Of a stretch of DNA of 64,000 nt, positions 49,101 through 56,600 are shown piece by piece. The notes beneath the pieces were generated by a model. That model saw only the letters and a program-made list of their open reading frames with translations, did not search any database and was not told where the DNA came from. The DNA lies in NCBI RefSeq assembly GCF_020536995.1, contig NC_068363.1, forward strand, positions 5,748,598-5,812,597, given 5' to 3'. Numbering within the stretch: the stretch's first letter is position 1; the number at the start of each line of letters is the position of its first letter. The position numbers were made by a program, and so were the translations under genes. The stretch comes from Dreissena polymorpha (Eukaryota > Mollusca > Bivalvia > Myida > Dreissenidae).

Positions 49101-52023
49101 AACAAACTGCGCATGGATACATGCTTAAAAAAACATCGCAACAAACAGTAAAAGTGGTTCGGTAGATAGTGTACTGTAACCCGTACTTTCAGTCAACTGG
49201 ATAACCTCCCCTGCGTTAATGTTTGCCATTGAAATTAATATAATGAGTATTGTTGTCGTAATGTTCTAGATTTTATACTCTTAAAACGATGAATTTTATT
49301 TCGTTGTTTGCTATTGTCTTATTTAATAAAACTGTTATTGTTATGTTTTAGATTTCATGTCATATCAGATGTTTTATGTTTTGAATAAAAGTATCAAGAG
49401 TTTTTGTTAGTACTATTTACTGACAATAGTAAAGGTGGAATGATAGATCGTTTTAGGTGTCCTGCTTTTTGGTCAAATGTCCCGACAATTTTTTATGGAA
49501 TGTCCCGCTTTGGACCTCAAAAATTATGGCATGTATGAGGAAGGGTACCACAGGACTGGAGACAAGCCAACATCACTGCCATCTTCAAGAAAGGAGCTAG
49601 GCAAGATACTGCCAATTACCGTCGGGTGTCCTTGACCAGCTTATGTTGTAAGTTGCTTGAGCACGTTATCGTCAGCCAGACACTCAAGCATCTAGACAAG
49701 CATGCAATCCTACACGACTGCCAGTATGGTTTCCGTGCAAGGAGAAGTTGAGAGACGCAACTTCTATAAGACTAACCCTCACCCATGAGCTTGCAGAGTC
49801 ACTTGACAAGCGGATTCAAACAGACTTGTTCATACTTGACTTTAGCAAGGCGTTTGACTGCGTGCCACACCAGCATCAACTCAAGAAAGTAAACCATTAT
49901 GGAATCAGAGGAAACACCTTAAACTGGATATCATCCTTCTTACACGACAGAACGCAAAGAGATGTGGTCAACGGGCAACATTCAGAAGAGGTCCCAGTAG
50001 TCAGTGGAGTCCCTCAGAGTTTGGTGTTAGGACCTCTATTGTTCCTAAAGTTCATCAATGACCTACATGAGGGACTGCTGTCAAGAGTTCATCTCTGCGC
50101 CGATGACTGCATTCTATACCGCCAGATCAAAACTGACCTTCTCCAAGCCGACCTGGACGCACTAGCCAGATGGGAAGCCACCTGGGGTATGGACTTCCAC
50201 CCACAGAAGTGCAGTGTTCTTCCAGTAACAAAGGCTACATTCAACCTTATACAGTGTGAATATATACTGAAAGGCATCAAACTATCCATCGACAAAACAA
50301 CTAAAAATCTAGGTTTGGATCTTGACTCAGAATTGTCAGAGGCATCACTATGGCGGAGTTACCAAGAAAGCAAATAACATGCTAAATTTCCTGAAGCGGA
50401 ATCTCCGAAAAACCTCTCAACAAACCAAGACAAATGCTTTCATCGCATTAGTTCGATCCAACGTAGAGTACTGCTGCACAGTATGCAGTCCACACTATGG
50501 ATTTCACAAGTATCAGGTCGAGATGGTACAACATCGTGCAGCGCGCATTACAGGGCTCGAATTTAACTTTTTTTTCTACTTGCAAAACATTGCGAGCAGC
50601 TTTAATACTAACTCGCAAAATCAAAAACATTCTTGCAAATATTTGTTATTTATTAAGTTCTTTTTCCCACTTTTTTAATGTTTTCGTAGAAGGATTTAAT
50701 TTCTGGGTTTTTTTACTCAACGGTTAACTTTTCTTTATCTCATTACTTATATTGTTATTTCCGTCTGTGGGCAAAAAGAAACAAGTTATTTTTCGCTTCA
50801 ACGCCATGGCTGTTCAAGTTCAATGAACACGTGTGAATAATCGAATGTTTCACGTTCTATGTACCAATAGTCCAATACCATCTGTGTATCTGTACTATAG
50901 TATACCAGTCTACATACAAGGTGCGCGCTTAAGCATACGGGTATTCGGACGTTCTATAAATTGACATACGGTTTAGCGTTCATGACGTCGAACGCATTAA
51001 GCAATATTACTATTTTTTCACTATTTCTTTACTCGCCAAAAAATACGAGTGGCTTAAAACTTAACTCGCAATCGGTATTTTTCACTCGCATTTTGCGAGT
51101 GTGCGAGTGTTAATTTCGAGCCCTGCATTATTACCAACAGATTCCATAATACAAGCAGTGTTGATAGTATGCTGGAAGAGCTCAACTTAGAAACACTCGA
51201 ATCACATCGCACAAAACATCAACTGACAATGCTCTACTGCATAGTAAACAAGCTGGTTGACATTGATGCCAACAAGTACCTGACACCACGAAAAAAGATA
51301 CCTAGACACCCGCACGGATCAGGCTTCATACCAGTCACTCCTACATCTGATACCCTCAAGTAAAGCTTTTTCCCAGGCAGTATACAACTTTGGAACAATC
51401 TACCAGCATTCGTTGCTGAGGCCCCCTCTCTGGCATTCTTCAAGAGTGGGCTATCCAGCCTAACCTTCTAAGGGGTCATCCTCCTTTTTACGAATTAAGC
51501 ATTCAAATGACGGACTTGAGCTATGTTGGCGAGTCCTTGTGCCCTGGTACCGTCACAGAAGCTAAATTGGTCTTGACCTGATGGATGTGAAAAGTAACTG
51601 GGGCCTCTACTACACTTTCTTACTTTTTACCATACTTTTTTCTACCTTTACTATTGTAGCTTTATTTTATATTCTTGATTTGATGACAGTTTGATGAAAC
51701 CATGTAGATGTAGATAAATGGGGGGGGGGCGTCAGCACTAAAGCTAAAATTGGGGGTATGTCTGGGGAGGAAACGTCTGGGGGGAACATCTGGGAAGGAA
51801 ACGTCTTGAGGGGAAACGTCCGGGATTTAAAAAGGGGATGGGGTGCTAGTGCCCCCCTCTAATGGCTCCAGTCTAACTCAGCACAGGCGTTATTGGATTT
51901 AAATTTTACAACGTTTAAGACATTAATCTAGGATATTGGGTCGTTAATACCGTCGATTTCGTTTATGACAAGTCCGAGATTTTGTTTAAATTCTTCCCAA
52001 ATTTGTTCACAAGTTTTCGCCAT
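31993..52023 (-). CDS. CCNDBP1: Cyclin-D1-binding protein 1 homologue (9 exons)
   Basis: Minus-strand exons, 5' to 3', are 51951-52023, 43153-43215, 39343-39504, 35613-35706, 34918-34988, 34380-34456, 33796-34104, 33296-33342 and 31993-32098. All junctions are GT-AG with matching phases. The product is 333 aa; the human protein is 360. Matching landmarks with human CCNDBP1 include EGFWQQL, SHEATKLSLAYSHSPPPSPE, HDNKAAVLSVLD, DELASGVYPPL and KSHVTTEDDQKWIEFL. The human protein (GCIP) is a helical-bundle protein that binds cyclin D1 and HLH factors and restrains E2F-driven transcription. All helical blocks are present and nothing looks broken. The 8.7-kb first intron is filled with transposons. 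Orthology is recognition from memory, strong over the whole length. Confidence 0.9.
32369..32884. mobile_element. MITE with inverted ends enclosing a tRNA-like segment
   Basis: The ends ATTTTAAAGAGACCTTTTCA and, inverted, ATTTAAAGGGGCCTTTTCAC form an imperfect inverted repeat that continues into a GATTTTGG / GTTTTGG match. The 516-bp element lies in the last intron of CCNDBP1. Its middle holds a minus-strand tRNA-derived segment at 32503-32587. Confidence 0.65.
32503..32587 (-). ncRNA. tRNA-derived segment (class II-like), probably SINE head or pseudo-tRNA
   Basis: On the minus strand TGGCCGAGTGGTCTAAGTGG matches the polymerase III A box of Leu/Ser-type tRNAs. GGTTCGAGCCT, about 45 bases on, is a B box. 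A class II-like variable arm lies between them. The acceptor stem pairs poorly, so this is not called as a working tRNA gene. T-rich sequence follows and could end a pol III transcript. Confidence 0.55.
34129..34310. repeat. Foldback MITE (GATTAGCCTGTGCAG family), partial
   Basis: CTCAAACTGTGAAAACAGGG and CTTAAAGCATGTGCGTAAAG mark one arm; the other arm is lost. It lies in the CCNDBP1 intron between exons 6 and 7. Confidence 0.55.
34380..35706 (-). CDS. CCNDBP1: CCNDBP1 exons 4-6
   Basis: Exons 35613-35706, 34918-34988 and 34380-34456 code for VTLCRTVKQSVKQLSEQMKT, then SPEQFQQTGLVWQESALFQ, then DNKAAVLSVLDAHVPMVDDA. These match human ITLRKLVRGATLDIVDGM, SPENNDLISYNSVWVACQQ and DNKAAALLMLTKNVDFVKDA. 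Two TTAA-ended MITEs sit in the first intron and a short minisatellite precedes the acceptor of the last exon. Confidence 0.88.
34466..34675. repeat. Short minisatellite, purine-rich on the plus strand
   Basis: About five imperfect units of 40-55 bp contain GAATGTTCAGTAGTAGGG followed by AGAAT(T/G)TGATGTAGGGG. On the transcribed (minus) strand it is pyrimidine-rich and begins about 10 bases upstream of the acceptor of CCNDBP1 exon 6. Confidence 0.75.
35016..35224 (+). mobile_element. TTAA-ended MITE (AACAGCATAAAACC family), internally deleted
   Basis: CAACCCTTTCCCACTAAAAA to AGTGGTAAAGGGTTAG. The central part of the inverted pair is deleted. It starts about 27 bases from CCNDBP1 exon 5. Confidence 0.65.
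35262..35465 (+). mobile_element. TTAA-ended MITE (AACAGCATAAAACC family), diverged
   Basis: TTAACCATTTCCCACTCAAA to AAGTGGTAAAAGGTTAA. It is more diverged than its neighbour at 35016-35224, so the two look like separate insertions rather than a recent duplication. Confidence 0.65.
35983..38996 (-). mobile_element. HINE-like element, family A, with nested family B
   Basis: Read on the minus strand it starts TTAGCTCATCTATTTTG, has TATTGTCATCACC, about seven tandem units of 150-180 bp (TTAAGTTTTGTGTTTAGG and so on), then C/T tracts and the hairpin plus CTCTTGTT end at 35983. It is interrupted by a family B element at 36266-37519. It lies in CCNDBP1 intron 3. Confidence 0.65.
36266..37519 (-). 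mobile_element. HINE-like element, family B, nested
   Basis: The 3' end AACAAGAGATGTGTTTGTC (plus strand) and the 5' end GGGGCATAAAA bound about nine tandem units of 100-150 bp. Each unit has ACCACTCAAAATGTGCAGCT and TGACCTTGAAGGATGACC repeats. The element splits the C/T-tract region of the family A copy around it, so it is younger than that copy. Confidence 0.65.
39343..43215 (-). CDS. CCNDBP1: CCNDBP1 exons 2-3
   Basis: Exon 2 (43153-43215) codes for FEGKHEAASSFTLEGFWQQL. Exon 3 (39343-39504) codes for DSVNKAVSHEATKLSLAY and SHSPPPSPEECQSLLASVEK up to LYCSLPKSCG. They match human FWRRLNEAAVTVSREATTL and QLPLPSPQETQKF. The intron between them holds the family D element 40792-43118 and a mariner-like MITE that begins 17 bases from exon 3. 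Confidence 0.88.
39522..40029. mobile_element. TA-flanked mariner-like MITE with long inverted repeats
   Basis: The ends CACTTAGGGACTTTTCTAA and, inverted, CACTTGGTCATTTTTCTAA are each flanked by TA. The inverted repeats extend over about 190 bases per arm, including GATAAAATCATTCAT and GACGCTTTA, so a transcript would fold into a long hairpin. It starts 17 bases from CCNDBP1 exon 3, just upstream of that exon's acceptor on the transcribed strand. A diverged fragment of its inside is repeated at 40040-40260. Confidence 0.7.
40040..40260. repeat. Diverged partial copy of the adjacent MITE interior
   Basis: ATGAATATTCAGGAGCG and TTTTACACAA at the same spacing as in 39735-39860 show that this is a related fragment beside the intact copy. 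Its ends are not defined. Confidence 0.55.
40261..40791. other. CCNDBP1 intron 2, no feature seen
   Basis: AT-rich intron sequence, no recognisable repeats or exons. Confidence 0.45.
40792..43118 (-). mobile_element. HINE-like element, family D, with nested family C
   Basis: Read on the minus strand it starts TTTTTAGCTCACCTGAGC and carries about fourteen tandem units of roughly 150 bp (CACTCTAGAGGCCACATTTA, CATGAAACTTGGTCAGAAGA, ATATCTTGGATGAGTTCG). It ends TTTCAGGTGAGCGACATTGG, then the hairpin GGGCCTTTTAGGCCC and TCTTGTTT. The 179- and 254-codon open frames on the plus strand are products of the tandem units. A family C copy interrupts it at 42141-42575. Confidence 0.7.
42141..42575 (-). 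mobile_element. HINE-like element, family C, nested in family D
   Basis: AACAAGAGCACCACATAACG at one end and CTCGGGTTTTCTCCGAAAAC with AGCCTCGCTAAA at the other are the family C termini. The family D unit resumes on each side (GCCATAC AAGGA and AAAATGCCC), so the insertion is into a short A run. Confidence 0.7.
43315..43555. repeat. Remnant of another interspersed repeat
   Basis: GAGGCCGACTCGTATCCCCA on the left and AAAAGTGGGGATAAG on the right form short inverted ends around ACCGACGCACAGGCGGAC, like the ends of the HINE-like families but without the CTCTTGTT terminus. The assignment is weak. Confidence 0.35.
43570..43836. mobile_element. Foldback MITE (GATTAGCCTGTGCAG family), near intact
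   Basis: The ends ATTGTGTCTTGTTCTG and CAGAACAAGACACAAT form a perfect 16-bp inverted repeat. Inside are two further palindromes, each built of AGATTAGCCTGTGCAGTCC-like and complementary arms, so the whole element can fold into two hairpins joined at the base. Related copies: 7940, 22836, 24378, 28094, 34129 and 62171. Confidence 0.75.
43860..44690. repeat. 30-bp minisatellite, about 27 units
   Basis: The unit ATTATGGTAAGAATCAGACA plus CAACAGTTTA is repeated with few changes; one unit lacks a base near 44382. Because the unit is ten codons without stops, both strands show long open frames (182 and 98 codons on the plus, 193 and 102 on the minus). These are not genes. It lies in CCNDBP1 intron 1 and starts at the edge of a foldback MITE. 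Confidence 0.9.
44691..45792. other. CCNDBP1 intron 1: G/C tracts and a small duplication
   Basis: A motif GACGTTTCC(C/A)C is repeated at 44973-45045; its complement recurs at 51765-51825. At 45371-45535 a 95-bp tandem duplication has AACTACAG(T/C)TCCACAACCC and TTTACTCAAACTGAAATAA. Nothing coding was seen. Confidence 0.45.
45793..47464 (-). mobile_element. HINE-like element, family B, interrupted by a hAT-like element
   Basis: AACAAGAGATGTGTTTGTCA (3' end on the minus strand) and CCGGGGGCATAA (5' end) bound one body unit, split at its TGACCTTGAAG by the element at 45872-47249. Without that insertion it would be about 290 bp, like the copy at 19184-19533. Confidence 0.65.
45872..47249. mobile_element. 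hAT-like non-autonomous element with 8-bp target duplication
   Basis: The ends CAGGGCTTGCACTAAG and CTTAGTGCAAGCCCTG are a perfect 16-bp inverted repeat. The flanks are CCTTGAAG at 45864-45871 and again at 47250-47257, an exact 8-bp target duplication. The 1,378-bp inside has a G tract (about 46929) and no transposase. Confidence 0.85.
48476..49537. mobile_element. hAT-like element inside the LINE, 8-bp target duplication
   Basis: The inverted ends are CATACATGCCATA and TATGGCATGTATG (13 of 13). AGGAAGGG flanks both sides (48468-48475 and 49538-49545). Subterminal GTCCCGCTTT and AAAGCGGGACA motifs face each other. No transposase is present in the 1,062 bp. The LINE frame resumes after the second AGGAAGGG. 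Confidence 0.85.
50551..51125. mobile_element. hAT-like MITE inside the LINE
   Basis: The ends are CAGGGCTCGAATTTAAC and, inverted, CAGGGCTCGAAATTAAC. The subterminal part has repeated ACTCGCA and TGCGAGTG words. It interrupts the LINE between GCGCGCATTA and CATTATTACC; CATTA (perhaps GCATTA) is shared by both flanks, shorter than the 8 bp expected for hAT. The superfamily is inferred from the CAGGG end. Confidence 0.75.
51720..51860. repeat. G-rich repeat with AAACGTCTGGGG words
   Basis: A G tract and four copies of a GGAAACGTCTGGGG-like word directly follow the LINE tail. The complement of this pattern occurs at 44960-45050, on the other side of the LINE. The relation is unclear. Confidence 0.45.
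51951..52023 (-). CDS. CCNDBP1: CCNDBP1 exon 1
   Basis: The start MAKTCEQIWEEFKQNLGLVI is followed by NEID and a phase-1 donor (GTATTA). It joins the next exon at 43215 to read NEIDEFEGKHEA, in line with the human N-terminal helix leading to FWRRL. The exon is short and was found by tracing the phase back. The ATG has A at -3 and G at +4 (AACATGG). Confidence 0.8.
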
Positions 52024-52755
52024 GTTTACATGAGAATCATCTGAATCTATTAGACGCTTGTATGGTTACACACTACTGTACGTCCGTAGGTCGAGTCGGT
52101 CCGACCAAAAGTCGGTCAAGTCCAAAACAGATACAAGGATCTTTACAATTTCTCAAGTTTAATTAAAGATCCTTTATTGATCTATGTACTAATTTAAAAA
52201 GCAATTGTTCTTTTTGTTTATGTCTTATATTTAATTTAGACCAGATTGGCATGTGATCAAGTGGTGGTTTTTAAACATTTTACAAAGATGTGTTCTCAGT
52301 ATTCCGCAAAAATTGTGCACATCCTAGAAAATCAAATACAAAATATAATGACAGCTAATGACATCCGAATCGTTGTTCGTCATGTTTTAACTCCTTTAAT
52401 ATCATATTTGACAAAAATGAATAAATAAAACAAACGTTCATATTTAAGCTTGGATATTTATAAGATCTGGTTTAAGAAAATGTTATATCTTGATTGCATT
52501 TAAAATCATGTATGTGTGAAAATCTCTTTTAAATGGCAGCTCTACGCACATGGTGAACTTTAAGAGAAATGACAAAACATCTCTGCAAACCGGTAAGAAA
52601 AAAATGAATCAACATGTAGTCTTTACTTCTCCGCTCAATTAAGCTGTCGTGTACGCATCTGAGCAATGTAGTCAACCATTTGTATTTTATTTCATTATAA
52701 AATATACAGCATAAATAAATTTAAACTGCTACAGACATCCACAAATACATATTTT
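52024..52755. promoter_or_regulatory. Intergenic region: CCNDBP1 5' flank and WSCD-like 3' end
   Basis: The stretch separates the CCNDBP1 start (52023) from the stop of the next minus-strand gene (52756). The CCNDBP1 5' UTR and promoter should be here. No TATA box or other clear element was found. It includes the palindromic phrase GGTCGAGTCGGTCCGACC at 52089-52106. Confidence 0.4.
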
Positions 52756-53222
52756 TCAATATACAAGCTCATAATGTTTATCGCGGTTTCTCTTGTCCGC
52801 GATGTCTTCATTAAATTCTGGTAAATCATCATCTTTGCCGGCTTGATCATTAACACTACGGGACTTTCCACTTAAATCAAACTTTCGTTTGTAAGCCGCT
52901 TCCAACATACGTTCAGCGTCTCTGATTGCCTGGTCTAAAACCGCCATTTTATCCCAATCGAACGCTATCTCCAGCATCCGATGATGATTCTTGTTTTTGG
53001 TCTGACGGCGGAACGACTCTTCGGCAAGCGTTATAGCGCACGTGAGATCTCGGTCGGCTATGATGACGTCAAGATACCTTGCCAGTCTGGTTAACTCCTG
53101 TCGAGGGTTGTCCCTAAGCCGTTCGTAAACTATGACATGAACGTTGTCGCCAAACTGCTCAATGGTTTCTTTGATGAGATTCATGTACCAGTTTAAAGAA
53201 AAGTCAAATAGTTCCGCTGATG
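52756..53222 (-). CDS. WSCD-like exon 3: C-terminal part
   Basis: It starts ASAELFDFSLNWYMNLIKE, continues VHVIVYERLRDNPRQELTRL and LDVIIADRDLTCAITLAEES, and ends in an acidic-basic tail, DKRNRDKHYELVY-stop. The VxxYERLRDNP phrase is the family's conserved stretch after the catalytic core. Confidence 0.85.
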
Positions 53223-56000
53223 CTGAAACAATTTTAAACAATAAAGACATGCACGCAAACACCAGTTATACGTTGATTTGAAGTTAACAAAACAACTTAA
53301 CTTTATTGGAATTAATTCTGATGTAAAAGCATTGAATGTATACATGACATATAAGACCAAATGTATGCATGTACAACTTAATTGACCAGTCGCCAAATTA
53401 TCGATCGCTCCGTCCACATAGTCACGTGGTCTAGTGATTAGAAAACTCCGACAAGCAGATCGCAATTATAGCGGATTACGTGAGGGAAATTCTAAATTTG
53501 TAATGATGTATTATGCTCTTTTCTATAATATAAATTATTAAAGCCGCTTACTAAACTAAACTGCTTTGTAAAACGTCAATACAATCATAAATTCTTTAGA
53601 GAGAAATGGCGTAATCAAAATAAATGAGTTAACGGCAGACTGACTATCAGAAACGTTTCTTATACATATTATATAGGGAGTTGATGAAAAATCCGTTGTA
53701 AAAATGAGCATTTATTTCATATTGATTTTGAACTTGTATTCAACCGTCTGACAGTGAACCCGGTGGCTATTCATATATAATTTTGAATATATTTTTATTA
53801 GATGCAAATGACATATCCATATCATGATGGTTTTTTTTTATTAAAAATGTTTAGATCTTTGTTTTAATGTGTTATTTTTAAAAAGACACCGATTTTTTTT
53901 ATTTAGATTTAAATTAAATTTTGATTGTAACCATAATATAATACAGGCCTAATTTCGTGGTTTCATTAACAGATAGTCTAATATGCATTTTATTTCATTT
54001 ATGTTTAATGCGAACCTGTTACATTTCACTAATGAAAAAAATGAAATGTTGGTATTACGGTGCTGTTCACGAACATTCGAATTGAATACATTTAGCATAT
54101 TATGCATTTGCTTATTTATAACAAGATGGCCCTTATATGTTTATTGCAATGTTCACATTTCAATATATGTTGTATTAGAAATGTTGTTGTATTATAAGCC
54201 GTACATTTTACACTTGAAGTCGCTTTAAGCTGGCTAAGCCGCGTTGAAATCACTATTTTGTTGTTTTTACTTTAGTTTAAACAATATTTAAGTTAACAAT
54301 TTATAATGATTTCCCTTGTTTATGATCCACAGAAAATAAATATATAATTGGAGATCATTTAAGTAACTAAAGTTTTCTTTTCTTGTGTACAGTACCTAAC
54401 AATGCCGTAATGTTCCTTCATTCTGAGATCCACGCAACATACGGTTATTTATTAATCATCGACAATTATGCTGAGATTAATAAGCACGTGTGGCAATTAT
54501 TATGTTGCCCAAACTGCTTAATAATATTGTGCATCAAACGGTATAGCACGTTTTAAAGAACACACACCTGGTGTGGTTAAACTATTTATTGTGTTTGTTT
54601 TCCCATTACTCGTTCATATGTTCAAGAAATAAAGATAAAATAATAACCTATTATAAAGTATGTATAGCACCTACAATTTTGAATAATGATATAACAGTAA
54701 TGATCATGCATTTGATATAAAATCTGTGTAAACTCTTAAAAATTACGTCCATTCCATATGTACAACACGCTTTGTTTGTCGGACAAAATGGCGGCCAGAT
54801 AAGCGTTGCTGAGGGGTGTGTGAAAAATCGATATCTGATTGGCTGATCGAAAAATGTGGGCGGAGCGATCGATACTTTGGCGACTGGTCAATTGACCAGA
54901 TCGCTCCGGTATTTCACTCACGTAATGCGCTATAATTGCGACCTGCTTGTCGGAGTTTTCTAATCACTAGACCACGTGACTATGTGGGCGGAGCGATCGA
55001 TAATTTGGCGACTGGTCAATTGCGATTAGTCGGGGGCACAGTTAATCGGTTCGTAGCCTACCATTTCGTAAAGCCTTTTCTGTCGGATGCCCTTTGTGTC
55101 CAGCTTTGACAAAGTTAAAATATGACAGGAGGGCATCATACGGGTTTCTTAGCAGCAAAACGGCTCTTGTATACTTCTTGACCCGGCCGATCTCGTGCGT
55201 TTTCACTAGGCTTGCATACTTTGCTTTTTCCACGCGGCATTCGTAAGGAAACCCGTGTTTGTAGAGATACAAGTCGCAATACACGCTGACCGTTGCTATT
55301 CCTAAAAAATAACAGTATTGATTACAAAACACGTACATTCGTTACGAGAGAGTAAACAAACAAACAAAAAAAGACAAGAAAGTCATAACAGTGCAATCGA
55401 TATCCTTATTTTGGCCTGTCAATGGGTAATCTTAAATTAGATCCACAGTCGGAATGTATACATAAATGATCGTCATCAAAAGTTAAATTCGGAAAACGAA
55501 CGCTATCATCTCGCAATATCCCAATATATAACGCTAAATTCTACAGACGCAATATAACTATTAAATAAATATAAAAACAAACACCTCTGTAGAGGCTTAA
55601 GTTTCAACAGACATATTAGATATTACGGTCTGTAAGCAAACTAGTGACAAAGTTTTGACGGTGTACCTGTCATCTGCTGCACCATGTGTCGGACCCAGGT
55701 ACTTCCGGAACCCGGAAAGCTCACCAGTGCCGGTGGAGACAGGATTGTCGGAGACAGTTTCACCTCCCTTCGCGTGCACGTTACCTTGTCGGACGCCGAG
55801 TCGCCCTCTTGCGGAATAAAGCTTCTATAAAGAATTGAGAGTATGAAAGATACAATGCAGTATAGCGTTAGCAATTTCCAATTCCGCTTTAGCTGATGTT
55901 TTATTATAGTTATGTTATTAGGGGGTGTCATTGTAATGCACATTCCACGTGATAACGGTGTAAAACTGAGAGAAACGGAAAACTGCACTTTTACTTGCAA
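52756..56000 (-). CDS. WSCD-family sulfotransferase without WSC domain (3 exons)
   Basis: Minus-strand exons are 55667-56000, 55062-55301 and 52756-53222, all GT-AG with matching phases, for 346 aa from the first ATG (two more in-frame Met codons follow within 25 residues). A single hydrophobic segment (LLTLYCIVSFILSILY, about residues 43-58) after a basic stretch makes it a type II Golgi-type membrane protein. SFPGSGSTWVRHMVQQMTG is the 5'-phosphosulfate-binding loop and RAVLLLRNPYDALLSYFNFV the 3'-phosphate-binding region. YCDLYLYKHGFPYE is typical of WSCD1/2 proteins. Such enzymes move sulfate from PAPS to an acceptor; WSCD1 is reported to sulfate sialic acid. The acceptor here is unknown. 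WSC domains of the vertebrate proteins are absent, so this is the bare catalytic form. Confidence 0.85.
53380..55021. mobile_element. DNA element with about 108-bp terminal inverted repeats
   Basis: The left arm AATTGACCAGTCGCCAAATT and onward to ATTACGTGAG is found inverted at the right end with only three or four changes over about 108 bases. The right side carries an extra inner copy of the terminal 30 bp (about 54850-54905). No protein domain was seen in the 1.6 kb. Both arms contain GTGGTCTAGTGATTAG, which resembles the A box of tRNA genes. It lies in intron 2 of the WSCD-like gene. Confidence 0.75.
55062..55301 (-). CDS. WSCD-like exon 2: 3'-phosphate-binding region
   Basis: It reads from GIATVSVYCDLYLYKHGF through LVKTHEIGRVKKYTRAVLLL and AGHKGHPTEKALRN to donor GTAGGC, phase 1. 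The KTH motif followed by an aliphatic strand and RNPYDA is the usual order in sulfotransferases. Confidence 0.85.
55302..55666. other. WSCD-like intron 1, no feature seen
   Basis: Unique AT-rich intron sequence. Confidence 0.5.
55667..56000 (-). CDS. WSCD-like exon 1: membrane anchor and PAPS loop
   Basis: It codes for the cytoplasmic tail, the transmembrane helix and the stem, and ends just after the 5'-PSB loop in phase 1 (donor GTACAC). The ATG at 56000 is the most upstream; the start at MTPPNN fits an ordinary short cytoplasmic tail equally well. Confidence 0.8.
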
Positions 56001-56419
56001 TGTTGAGATTCGTTTCAGTAGCGTGTATTGTTTGAAATTATTAGGCGTGTTGTGTTGAAATAATGAAAGTTATTGTTTCACTGCGGACATTAAGCGGTGT
56101 TAAATTGCAAATTACAACACACATTATTGAGCGTTGATAAAACGAAGTACTCATTTAGGTTTTATTTACATGTATGTAACCTCAACGCAACGTTATAAAA
56201 GTGTTTATTCCAAACGTAAATGTAACATAATGAATACTGATAATTTAGTGAATCCATCCTAATTTTAACGGTTGGCTTTTTTGCGGTAGCGAAATAGCTG
56301 GAGTAAATCGGTAAAAGTTGACAATCGTGGAACGTGCCACCCGTTTATAAAACTGGCGCGAGTCTATGTATCATACTTGCCAAACGAACGCTATATTCGA
56401 TACGTTGACGTGATACATA
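56001..56419. other. 5' flank of the WSCD-like gene
   Basis: No exon or repeat recognised. By position it includes the 5' UTR and promoter; no specific motif can be named. Confidence 0.4.
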
Positions 56420-56562
56420 GAGAATACTAGGTTAGCGTTGAATACAGAGAAGTTTATGTTGCGAGGCTTAGAACGCCGGAAGCGCGAGCCTTGGCGAGCG
56501 CTTTCGGTGTTCGAGCAGAGCAACATAAACTTCTCTGTATTCAACGCTAATCCTAGTATTCT
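56420..56562. repeat. 143-bp near-perfect palindrome
   Basis: The arms AGAATACTAGGTTAGCGTTG ... TTTATGTTGC and their complement are about 43 bases each with one gap. The inner 55 bases are also imperfectly palindromic (GAACGCCGGAAGCGC against GCGCTTTCGGTGTTC). It is probably a small foldback MITE. Confidence 0.8.
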
Positions 56563-56600
56563 ATTTATCCCATTTGATTTTTTCAACGTGACATTTAACA

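Larger units (their letters stand above)
47566..51719 (+). mobile_element. CR1/Jockey-type LINE, 5' truncated, interrupted by two DNA elements
   Basis: It begins within the endonuclease C-terminus (NILDLSFTNNSSLI, PGISDHDEVYVEA) and continues through a linker with stops to a reverse transcriptase: ANYRRVSLTSL, FILDFSKAFDCVPH, VVSGVPQSLVLGPLLFLKFI and HLCADDCILYRQI, the last being the catalytic ADD box. It ends SFFPGSIQLWNNLPAFVAEA and SLAFFKSGLSSLTF-stop (51470), as such LINEs do, then a short UTR and a GTAGATGTAGATA tail. Stops in the linker (48036, 48243) and near the end (51361), an apparent frame break at about 49748 and one at 50345 show it is dead. A hAT-like element (48476-49537) and a MITE (50551-51125) sit inside it. 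Confidence 0.85.
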
